Source of the DNA: Chitinophaga pinensis
GTDB taxonomy: Bacteria > Bacteroidota > Bacteroidia > 2-12-FULL-35-15
Length of the DNA: 60,189 nt
Reading direction: 5' to 3'
Assembly (NCBI GenBank): GCA_945885475.1
Contig: CAMCYR010000015.1
Coordinates: 1 to 60,189 of the forward strand
The translations under genes were made by a program, and so were the position numbers. A model generated the notes under the pieces. It did no database searches, was not told where the DNA came from, and saw only the letters and a list, made by a program, of their open reading frames with translations. This document shows, one piece after another, positions 53,592-60,189 of this stretch; within the stretch, counting starts at the first letter, position 1, and the number at the start of each line of letters is the position of its first letter.

Positions 53592-56447
53592 TTAAAATGT
53601 AATTTTTAATCCAATATTAAATCTTCTTCCCATTCCTAAATATACTGTTGCAGTTGTAGCATTGAACTTTGTCCCGTTTTGTGCATCAGAAATGTACAAT
53701 GTGTCCAATAAATTAATTGCTCCGGCAGTAATAGAAAATTTGAGTTTTGAAAATTTAAAATCGTAACCTGCATATAAATCAAGGAGTCCATAATTTGGCA
53801 TTTTCCAAGATTCACGGTCTTTATTTGTACCAACTAAGATAGTTGGATCTAAGTTGGAATAATTTTTCGCAAAATAAGTGAAACGTGGTTTAATGTATAA
53901 GTTTTTAATTATTTCATAGCGTACACTTCCTGCTAACTGAATTTGTGCGGCATCCCCAACGTGTACTTCTTTTGCGCTAAAATCTATTCTTGATATAACA
54001 ACGCCGTTTTCATCAGTTACATCTGCTGTTGATCCCGATGTTGTTTTCCAATCTCCGATTGAAGCTAACCCTTCAACGTCTAAATTTTTAAGCAATTTGT
54101 ATATGAAATCCAATTCAACGCCTTTGTGTAAAGCATTTAGTCCATTGATATTGTAATATAAGATTCCATCGGGAGTAGTTACTTGTGGCAACGTTGCCGG
54201 TGGTTTGTTCTGCCAAATGGTGTAATATAAGTTTAGATTAGCGGCATATTTTTGTTTATGCATACCATAACCTCCTTCAATAGCGTACACTTTTTGATTT
54301 TTAATATCAAGTACTTCTCTATTATTATTATCGAAAACAACGTTCATTCTTGGCGCCATGCTCAAATGGCCAATATTCATAAAAACACTGTGATGTTCGT
54401 TGATGTTAAAGTTTGCTCCACCTTTAAAGGTGTATCCGAAAAACCATTTTTGCTCAGTGGTTGCGGCTCTTGCTTCACTCGACTGATTTGTAAATTTAGT
54501 AGCATTTAAAATATATTTTTCACTTGCTCCTGATCCAACAAAGGTTGTATCTCCGTTTTGACTAACAGGTGTGCTAGATGAAGCGATTAAATAAGTTGTT
54601 CCATTGTAAAAAAATGCATCACCCTTGCCAACTACTTGTTCAAATACATTTCCATCGATTACAAGATCTCTCTTTTTGTAGTAGTCAATTCTTTGATAGC
54701 CGGTTTCTGAAACGGATGCGGTAAAAAACGTTGCCCATTTTTTCTTTTTATATTCCACTTGTCCGAATAATCCACCCCACATTACTTTTGAATCATAGTA
54801 ATAAGTTGTTTTATCTCCAACACGTCTAACACCATTCTGAAAATTAGGATCACCTACGTAAGTACCGCCATACTGATTCAAATCGGAAGTGTTGTCGATT
54901 GCGTAATCGCCACCCATCAGATCATAAATGGATTGGTAATGTATTCCTTTGTAATAACGTGCGTCAATGCCAATTAAAGTTGAAATGTGTTTATTTATTT
55001 TGTAATTCCAAGATGAGATTAATCCATACCAGATATGATCATTGTTGCTCGCTCTCAAGTAATTTGTAGAAGGATGCTCGGTTGCGCTGTAATAAATAGA
55101 AGGAGGGGCATCTATATTTGTTTCATAAGCAGACTGTATATTTAATTGCCCTGTTTCCTTGTTTCTACTAACAGAGCTTTTTAATCCTGTGCCACCGCCT
55201 TTTCCTAAAGAAAGATATAGAATAGTAGAAACAGATAATTTCTCATTTGGGGTCCAAAAATGTGACAAATTAAATTGTGGTTTATGATAATAGTTTACTC
55301 TATCATTAAATTTATCTTCATTACCGATTGGTGGAAATGGATTTCCCCTATAATTTACATCATATGTTGTATTCCCCCAATTTGGATTGTATGAAGTGCC
55401 ACGTTCTATTTGGTTGTATGCAAGTAATACAGAATCTGAATTAATACCTAATCTGTTGGATAATCCTTTGTTGTAAACTGCAACAGGTAATCTATCGGAG
55501 CGTTGACCATGCTTTTGAGGCGCACCGTTTCCGCTTAGGCTAAAAAGATGCTTCTTAAAACGTTTTTGAACTTTTATGAAGTATGACCATGCATCAGTGA
55601 AAGTAGCATCGGCAAAACCATCTCCCCACTTACGAGAACCAGCAACAGTAATTCCCCACCCACCTTTTAATTGTCCGGAATTAAATCCGAAAGATGTTTT
55701 GTATAAACCAAAGTTGTTGACTTCTTGTTTTATACCAGCACCAAATTTACTGTCAATTCCTTTTGTAATAATGTTGATCGTTCCTCCAACAGAAGCAATT
55801 GCAAGTTTCGAAGCTCCAAGCCCACGCTGAACTTGCATCGTTTGAGTGATATCTCCAAGTCCATCCCAATTGCTCCAATATACTTGTCCATTTTCCATAT
55901 CGTTTACAGGAATGCCATCTACCATTACGGCCACATTGCGTTGGTCAAAACCTCTTATGCTTACACGCGCATCGCCACTGCCACCACCTTGTTCCGTTGC
56001 ATAGACACCAGGAGTAGAATTTAAGATCATTGGAAGATCTCTTGTTCCTAATTCTTCCTTAATTTGTTTCGTATTGATGGTTGAAAAAGCAACGGGTGTT
56101 TCTCTGATCTTCGCAACATCAGCAACTACTTCTACTTCTGTGAGTGTTTTTGTCTCTAAAGAAAAATTTAAAGCAAAAGGTTTATTGGCAACCTTTATAA
56201 CGCGTTTTTGTGGTTCAAATCCAACATAAGAAATAGTAACGGTATAAGTTCCTGAGTCTACTTTGATAGAATAATCACCATTGACATCTGTAATGGCAAC
56301 TTTCCCTTCGGCAACCATAATGCTAGCGCCAACAACTGTTTCACCAGTTAGGAGATCTTTCACAGTTCCTTTTATTTCTCCACCCGATTGAGCAAAATTA
56401 GAAACAGTTATAAGAATGAAAAGGATGAGTAGACAAACTTTTTTCAT
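53592..56447 (-). CDS. TonB-dependent receptor, nuclease operon
   Basis: From ATG 56447 (MKKVCLLILFILI), the 951 residues are a signal peptide, a carboxypeptidase-regulatory-like domain (about 25-100, GEIKGTVKDLLTGETVVGA), the plug (VARIRETPVAF-like VVADVAKIRETP onward, to GGTINIITKG) and a barrel to the end (RRFNIGLKITF). A longer frame to 56477 would put the first codons inside a terminator hairpin (56461-56495), so the shorter start is preferred. It is co-transcribed with the endonuclease I gene; uptake of nucleic-acid breakdown products is a reasonable guess. Confidence 0.93.
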   Translation of the reverse strand: MKKVCLLILFILITVSNFAQSGGEIKGTVKDLLTGETVVGASIMVAEGKVAITDVNGDYSIKVDSGTYTVTISYVGFEPQKRVIKVANKPFALNFSLETKTLTEVEVVADVAKIRETPVAFSTINTKQIKEELGTRDLPMILNSTPGVYATEQGGGSGDARVSIRGFDQRNVAVMVDGIPVNDMENGQVYWSNWDGLGDITQTMQVQRGLGASKLAIASVGGTINIITKGIDSKFGAGIKQEVNNFGLYKTSFGFNSGQLKGGWGITVAGSRKWGDGFADATFTDAWSYFIKVQKRFKKHLFSLSGNGAPQKHGQRSDRLPVAVYNKGLSNRLGINSDSVLLAYNQIERGTSYNPNWGNTTYDVNYRGNPFPPIGNEDKFNDRVNYYHKPQFNLSHFWTPNEKLSVSTILYLSLGKGGGTGLKSSVSRNKETGQLNIQSAYETNIDAPPSIYYSATEHPSTNYLRASNNDHIWYGLISSWNYKINKHISTLIGIDARYYKGIHYQSIYDLMGGDYAIDNTSDLNQYGGTYVGDPNFQNGVRRVGDKTTYYYDSKVMWGGLFGQVEYKKKKWATFFTASVSETGYQRIDYYKKRDLVIDGNVFEQVVGKGDAFFYNGTTYLIASSSTPVSQNGDTTFVGSGASEKYILNATKFTNQSSEARAATTEQKWFFGYTFKGGANFNINEHHSVFMNIGHLSMAPRMNVVFDNNNREVLDIKNQKVYAIEGGYGMHKQKYAANLNLYYTIWQNKPPATLPQVTTPDGILYYNINGLNALHKGVELDFIYKLLKNLDVEGLASIGDWKTTSGSTADVTDENGVVISRIDFSAKEVHVGDAAQIQLAGSVRYEIIKNLYIKPRFTYFAKNYSNLDPTILVGTNKDRESWKMPNYGLLDLYAGYDFKFSKLKFSITAGAINLLDTLYISDAQNGTKFNATTATVYLGMGRRFNIGLKITF

Positions 56448-56460
56448 AGGCAGATAAATA

Positions 56461-56495
56461 AAAAACTGCCTACGCATTTACAACGTAAGCAGTTT
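56461..56495 (-). terminator. Terminator of the lamin-tail protein gene
   Basis: A 12-bp stem with one mismatch (AAAACTGC-C-TACG / CGTA-A-GCAGTTTT) follows the stop at 56508 by 13 bp, in the minus direction; T-rich sequence continues. It also lies just upstream of the TonB receptor start at 56447. Confidence 0.75.
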
Positions 56496-56507
56496 TCATT
56501 TTAAAAA

Positions 56508-57476
56508 TTACTGTATCGAGAGTTTTGCAACAGTGGATTTTCCTTTTTCGAATGATACTTTAACAAAATAAACTCCTTTTGAAAGTTCTGCTGTTTCAAG
56601 TGTCATTATTTTGTCGTTTTTATTTCCTTGGTTCATAATTACTATTTGACCAATTCCATTCATTACTTGAGCAGAAATAATTGCTTCAGTTGCAGAGATT
56701 GTTACATTTTCTAAGTTCGTTGGATTCGGAAAAACAGAAATAGAGACACTGTTATCAATTTCAGTTATGGAGGCAACAGGACAACTGCAAGTGTGAGAAC
56801 CTAAAGAATCAAATGTATTTTGTGGTAAAGAATCCCATTGTGTTGTTACAATAAATTCTGGCGAAGGGTTTGAAGTTACACCTTGCGTAACAGTAGATTT
56901 ACGAAATAATGTCTGGTTGATTGTCCACCAAGCTCCAGCAGAACCATCATACGGAAAAGCATCGCTCCAAGCAACACCAGAAACCATTGCTGCATCTCCC
57001 ATCATTCCGAAAATGTCTACATAATTCCAAGAAGTTCCGTTGAATTTTTGTAATGACATAGCATCGTTTCCATTAAAGTACATCGCATTGTTTGTAAAAT
57101 AAACCGGACAAAGAAAAGTGTCTGCCACTGCTTGTAATGCAAGGTCTACAGCACATTCTGTTCCTGGACAAGGTTGAGCAGCGTCACGTTTGTCAAGTAC
57201 GATTACCCAAGCTCCGCGTGATGGAATAACATGTGTTCCTAAGTTTTGAATTACCTCCACAGTTGCTTCAGCAGCAGCAGATGAAGCTCCATCCCTATAG
57301 CGGACAATACGGTAGTTATTATTTAAAGCAATTGCGTTAGGAGTTGGGTTATAGATTTCTAATGCCTTGTTGTTGCTAGAACCTTCTACGTACTCCGAAA
57401 TAAATAATTCATTGCATTGAGCATTAGCAGCCGAATAAAGCGCCAAAGCGAAAACTGAAAGTAAAAGTTTTTTCAT
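56508..57476 (-). CDS. Secreted lamin-tail-domain protein with T9SS sorting domain
   Basis: The 322-residue protein has a signal peptide (to about ANAQ, 19), a lamin-tail domain (about 20-150; CNELFISEYVEGSSNNKALEI with IYNPT and IVLDKRDA) and a C-terminal type A sorting domain (VSISVFPNPTNLENVTIS to KSTVAKLSIQ). Lamin-tail domains occur in many secreted bacterial proteins next to nucleases, and some bind nucleic acid, though this one has not been tested. It precedes the TonB receptor-endonuclease operon in the same direction with a terminator between. An extracellular DNA-handling role is inferred from position. Confidence 0.9.
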   Translation of the reverse strand: MKKLLLSVFALALYSAANAQCNELFISEYVEGSSNNKALEIYNPTPNAIALNNNYRIVRYRDGASSAAAEATVEVIQNLGTHVIPSRGAWVIVLDKRDAAQPCPGTECAVDLALQAVADTFLCPVYFTNNAMYFNGNDAMSLQKFNGTSWNYVDIFGMMGDAAMVSGVAWSDAFPYDGSAGAWWTINQTLFRKSTVTQGVTSNPSPEFIVTTQWDSLPQNTFDSLGSHTCSCPVASITEIDNSVSISVFPNPTNLENVTISATEAIISAQVMNGIGQIVIMNQGNKNDKIMTLETAELSKGVYFVKVSFEKGKSTVAKLSIQ

Positions 57477-57675
57477 GATGTTTTGTTTTAAATAAATTGT
57501 TAAAAGCCGAACGGGAGCGGTTTCGGAATACTCTTCGATTGAAGAATTCTTGTAGGTTGTTCGCTTCCTTATTAATTACGTTACAAATGTACCATCTTTT
57601 TTTAGATGACAATTCCTAAATCCCTAATCTATTTAACAGATAATGAACAGATAACATATTTTTTACATTAGTAGC

Positions 57676-57725
57676 TTGGTATTTTTAATTATCTCTTACT
57701 TTTGCATCCCGATAGCTTTCGGGAT
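57676..57725 (+). promoter_or_regulatory. Promoter and leader hairpin of the deoxyhypusine-synthase-like gene
   Basis: TTG (57676-57678), 18 nt, TACTTTTG (57697-57704) matches the consensus. Directly after it, ATCCCGA (57706-57712) and TCGGGAT (57719-57725) form a 7-bp hairpin in the leader, near the predicted transcript start. CCCGATAGC-TCGGG palindromes recur in Bacteroidota genomes, so this may be a dispersed repeat inside the leader. Confidence 0.6.
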
Positions 57726-57748
57726 ATTTAACATAAAACAAGACAACT

Positions 57749-58723
57749 ATGAGCAAAGGACCTATTTCAAATTTTATTGAAAAACATTATAAACACTTTA
57801 ATGCCGCTGCTTTGGTAGATGCTGCCAAAGGATATGAAACGCATTTAACCGAAGGCGGAAAAATGATGGTGACCCTCGCGGGTGCCATGAGTACTGCTGA
57901 ACTAGGTAAATCATTGGCTGAGATGATCCGTCAGGGAAAAATTGATATTATTTCCTGCACTGGCGCTAACTTGGAAGAGGATATCATGAATTTAGTTGCC
58001 CATTCTTATTATAAGCGTGTTCCAAATTATCGTGATCTTTCTCCTCAGGATGAGTGGGATCTTTTGGAAAATCATTATAACCGCGTTACAGATACCTGTA
58101 TTCCTGAAGAAGAAGCTTTCCGCAGGTTACAAAAGCACATTCATAAAATATGGAAAGATGCAGATACTGCCGGTGAGCGTTATTTTCCGCATGAATATAT
58201 GTACAAAATATTGTTAAGTGGTGAACTAGAACAATATTATGAGATCGATCCGAAAGATTCATGGATGCTGGCTGCTGCTGAACGTAATTTACCTATCGTT
58301 GTTCCGGGTTGGGAAGATTCTACAATGGGCAATATATTTACTTCTTATGTCATTAAAAATGAGATAAAAGCGTCCACTATGAAATCTGGGATTGAATATA
58401 TGGCTTGGTTAGCAGATTGGTACCCGAAAAATTCAGGTGGAAAAGGAATTGGTTTTTTCCAGATCGGTGGTGGTATTGCCGGTGATTTCCCTATTTGCGT
58501 TGTTCCGATGCTTTACCAGGATATGGAAATGCACGATGTTCCATTCTGGAGTTATTTCTGCCAGATCTCTGATTCTACCACCAGTTACGGCTCTTATTCC
58601 GGAGCGGTTCCGAACGAAAAAATTACTTGGGGTAAATTAGACATCCATACGCCTAAATTTATTGTGGAAAGCGATGCGACTATTGTTGCACCACTTATGT
58701 TTGCCTGGATTTTAGGTTGGTAA
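57749..58723 (+). CDS. Deoxyhypusine-synthase-family protein
   Basis: The 324-residue protein belongs to the deoxyhypusine synthase fold family: MMVTLAGAMSTAELGKSLAEM, DIISCTGANLEEDIMNLVAHSYY, and the segment VPNEKITWGKLD, in which Lys296 matches the lysine that carries the butylimine intermediate. The eukaryotic and archaeal enzyme uses NAD and spermidine to modify eIF5A, which bacteria lack, so here the acceptor may be a small amine (a homospermidine-type reaction) or another protein. The gene has its own promoter and stands alone. Confidence 0.9.
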   Translation: MSKGPISNFIEKHYKHFNAAALVDAAKGYETHLTEGGKMMVTLAGAMSTAELGKSLAEMIRQGKIDIISCTGANLEEDIMNLVAHSYYKRVPNYRDLSPQDEWDLLENHYNRVTDTCIPEEEAFRRLQKHIHKIWKDADTAGERYFPHEYMYKILLSGELEQYYEIDPKDSWMLAAAERNLPIVVPGWEDSTMGNIFTSYVIKNEIKASTMKSGIEYMAWLADWYPKNSGGKGIGFFQIGGGIAGDFPICVVPMLYQDMEMHDVPFWSYFCQISDSTTSYGSYSGAVPNEKITWGKLDIHTPKFIVESDATIVAPLMFAWILGW

Positions 58724-58754
58724 TTTTATAATATGTTGCACTTTGCTCGTGGCC

Positions 58755-58836
58755 GTCAATTCGAGTTGAGTCGAGAACGAGATTAATATAGGAAAGAAAA
58801 ATGCTTGTCGCCAGTCAATTCGAGCGGAGTCGAGAA
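58755..58836 (+). repeat. Two REP-like units of the TCGAG-GAGTCGAGAA family
   Basis: A 23-24-nt unit (GTCAATTCGAG ... GAGTCGAGAA) occurs at 58755-58778 and 58814-58836, 59 bp apart, and some similarity continues for about 15 nt upstream of each. The ends are related to the 36-nt repeat at 60071 (TTCTCGA ... CTCGAACTGAC) read on the other strand. A half unit, GAGTCGAGAATAA, lies at 40745-40757. Confidence 0.65.
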
Positions 58837-58861
58837 TAGGCAAAGCACTATTTAAATTCAT

Positions 58862-58889
58862 AAAACTCCCGTACCTTTACGGGAGTTTT
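58862..58889 (+). terminator. Terminator upstream of the DAHP synthase gene
   Basis: A 12-bp perfect stem (AAAACTCCCGTA / TACGGGAGTTTT) with a 4-nt loop and T-run lies 139 bp past the deoxyhypusine-synthase-like stop. Confidence 0.8.
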
Positions 58890-58912
58890 TAGTTTATACA
58901 CATTTTTGTGAA

Positions 58913-58940
58913 CGTCATTGTGAGGAACGCAGCAATCTCT
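58913..58940 (+). repeat. Dispersed CGTCATTG-GAGGAACG-AGCAATCT element
   Basis: The element reads CGTCATTGTGAGGAACGC and then AGCAATCTCT. It matches a short repeat I know from many bacterial genomes (GTCATTGCGAGGAACGAAGCAATCT-like). It lies between the terminator and the GTG start of the DAHP synthase gene, so it is probably in that gene's leader. Confidence 0.55.
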
Positions 58941-58959
58941 CATTATTTAATTAAGAAAA

Positions 58960-60060
58960 GTGAAATTAGATTTAAATATTACGCCATTAAAAGAATGGTT
59001 TCCGAATTACAGCAAACCCGGACTTATTGTCGGTCCATGCAGTGCTGAGTCGGAAGAACAGATGCTGGAGACGGCAATCAGTATCGCAGCCTTATATCCT
59101 AATGCCGTATTTCGTGCAGGAATCTGGAAACCACGTACTCGCCCGAATACGTTTGAAGGAATCGGTGATATAGGATTAGAGTGGCTGAAATTGGTCAAAA
59201 AGCAAACTGGATTGCTAATTGCAACGGAAGTGGCAACTGCCGACCATGTTGAAAAATGCCTGAAAGCGGGTGTTGATATTTTGTGGATTGGCGCACGGAC
59301 AACCGTAAATCCCTTTTCTGTTCAGGAGATTGCAGATGCCTTAAGAGGTGTTGACACTGTAGTTTTTGTTAAAAATCCGATCTACCCCGATCTGCAATTG
59401 TGGGTAGGCGCTCTTGAACGTGTAAATAATGCAGGAGTAAAAAAAATTGCAGCGATCCACAGAGGTTTTCACTCCTATGATAATGGTCCTTTCCGCAATT
59501 CTCCGAAATGGGAATTGGCAATCGAACTGAAAGCGGCATGCCCAGAACTTCCTATTTTTTGTGATCCTTCACATATTGGGGGTGTACCCGAATTGATACC
59601 CTACATTGCTCAAAAAGCAATGGACATGGATATGGACGGACTGATGATTGAAACGCATCGCAATCCACTTGTTGCTTTGAGCGATGCCAAACAGCAAGTA
59701 ACGCCATCAGCCTTAAAAGAAATTATTGATAATCTGCAGATTCGCTCTGCTTCAGTAGAAAATTTAGAGTTACAATCTAAATTGGATGAGTTACGCTTTA
59801 TCATTCAAAAGTTAGATACCGATTTATTAGAGTTGTTGGCAAAACGCATGGCTATTTCAACCCAGATTGGAGAATATAAACGGGATAATAATGTGATCAT
59901 TTTGCAAGTTGCACACTGGAAAAAATTGATTGAAGGAAGTCTTGCGAATGCTGAATCACTGGGCCTACCTAAAGAATTTATTAAAGGATTGTATCAGATG
60001 ATACATGATGAATCGATCCGAAGACAAACGGATGTGATGAATAAAGTAATTAAGAAATAA
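58960..60060 (+). CDS. Bifunctional DAHP synthase / chorismate mutase
   Basis: The 366-residue fusion starts with GTG at 58960 (VKLDLNITPLKEW). The N-terminal KDPG-like DAHP synthase (about 1-260) has LIVGPCSAESEEQ, FRAGIWKPRTRPNTFEGIG, and FCDPSHIGG, with the usual Cys, Lys, His and Asp metal and substrate residues. The C-terminal AroQ-type chorismate mutase domain (about 275-366) has LDELRFIIQKLDTDLLELLAKRM. This fusion starts the shikimate pathway and also commits chorismate to Phe/Tyr, and in related species the mutase domain gives feedback control. No other aro gene is in view. Confidence 0.95.
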   Translation: MKLDLNITPLKEWFPNYSKPGLIVGPCSAESEEQMLETAISIAALYPNAVFRAGIWKPRTRPNTFEGIGDIGLEWLKLVKKQTGLLIATEVATADHVEKCLKAGVDILWIGARTTVNPFSVQEIADALRGVDTVVFVKNPIYPDLQLWVGALERVNNAGVKKIAAIHRGFHSYDNGPFRNSPKWELAIELKAACPELPIFCDPSHIGGVPELIPYIAQKAMDMDMDGLMIETHRNPLVALSDAKQQVTPSALKEIIDNLQIRSASVENLELQSKLDELRFIIQKLDTDLLELLAKRMAISTQIGEYKRDNNVIILQVAHWKKLIEGSLANAESLGLPKEFIKGLYQMIHDESIRRQTDVMNKVIKK

Positions 60061-60070
60061 AATTATCATT

Positions 60071-60189
60071 GTTCTCGATACATTTTTCTAAAAAGAAAAA
60101 CACTCGAACTGACGGGTACAATTTCAATATAGTTCGGAATGAAATGAAGCAAAGTTCTCGATACATTTTTCTAAAAAGAAAAACACTCG
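60071..60189 (+). repeat. Two copies of a 36-nt dispersed repeat, second at window edge
   Basis: The same 36 nt (GTTCTCGATAC ... GAAAAACACTCG) occurs at 60071-60106 and 60154-60189, 83 bp apart. Each holds a small inverted repeat TTTTTC-TAAAAA-GAAAAA. The first copy continues with AACTGACG, so its two ends (GTTCTCGA and TCGAACTGAC) match the GTCA-TTCGAG/CTCGAGAAC-type palindromes at 58755-58836. It looks like a REP-like family of this genome. Confidence 0.6.

Noticed and set aside
56448-56477. N-terminal extension of the TonB receptor (MRRQFFIYLP)
   Set aside because: Its first codons fall in the terminator hairpin 56461-56495 and it would put ten residues before a normal signal peptide.
60071-60189. 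Possible CRISPR array (36-nt repeat, 47-nt spacer)
   Set aside because: Only two copies are visible, the gap is long for a spacer, no cas gene is near, and the repeat ends match the dispersed TCGAG-type elements at 58755-58836.

Overview
The window is an AT-rich stretch of a chromosome from a Bacteroidota bacterium, most like a free-living Flavobacteriales-type organism. The evidence is fivefold: many secreted proteins carry type IX secretion (T9SS) C-terminal sorting domains; a PorP/SprF-family protein is present; promoters follow the Bacteroidota pattern TTG-N18-20-TAnnTTTG; there are TonB-dependent receptors with carboxypeptidase-regulatory N-termini; and the gene order CBS protein-nadK-DUF6089-uppS-bamA-ompH-ompH-murI, divergent from pdxJ, is one I know from this phylum. 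No rRNA, CRISPR array, transposase or integrase was seen.

Region 1 (1-10.2 kb) is accessory. A COG1373-type ATPase runs off the left edge. Two identical CAU-anticodon tRNA genes (1205-1278 and 10136-10209, both on the minus strand) then bracket about 8.9 kb. Just inside each tRNA copy sit 11-bp repeats built on TTGCAC. The bracketed DNA reads like a genomic island that lacks its own integrase. Its left half is a defence or toxin-antitoxin part: a decayed AbiEii-like fragment, then an operon of a winged-helix regulator, a nucleotidyltransferase and a metallophosphoesterase, under a promoter covered by a perfect inverted repeat. Its right half is a surface-display part: an XRE-like regulator faces a cassette of a small protein with a gliding-type C-terminal domain, a collagen-like fibre protein, a small helical protein and a PorP/SprF-thrombospondin-OmpA fusion.

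Region 2 (10.2-37.4 kb) mixes core and envelope genes. It holds a HAD phosphatase, an outer-membrane barrel protein, a PAP2-like membrane protein, rpoN, a beta-propeller/SpoIIE phosphatase sensor, asnS, and a large T9SS cargo protein. A tetR-tolC-adaptor-RND efflux operon with a visible candidate operator follows, then dxs, two exported orphans, an M43 metalloprotease, an SDR oxidoreductase and a cystathionine gamma-synthase-type enzyme.

Region 3 (37.5-40.7 kb) is a probable metal-handling locus: a Cys-rich HYC_CC_PP-type protein, a TonB receptor and a heavy-metal-associated domain protein. Region 4 (40.8-51.2 kb) is the conserved envelope and cofactor block: gamma carbonic anhydrase-like protein, murI, two Skp/OmpH chaperones, bamA, uppS, DUF6089 protein, nadK, CBS protein, pdxJ and an alpha/beta hydrolase. 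Region 5 (51.3-57.5 kb) encodes a secreted endonuclease I, a TonB receptor in the same operon and a lamin-tail-domain secreted protein, plausibly for use of extracellular nucleic acid. Region 6 (57.7-60.2 kb) has a deoxyhypusine-synthase-like gene, a DAHP synthase-chorismate mutase fusion and three kinds of short dispersed repeats.

All calls come from reading the sequence. No database search was run.
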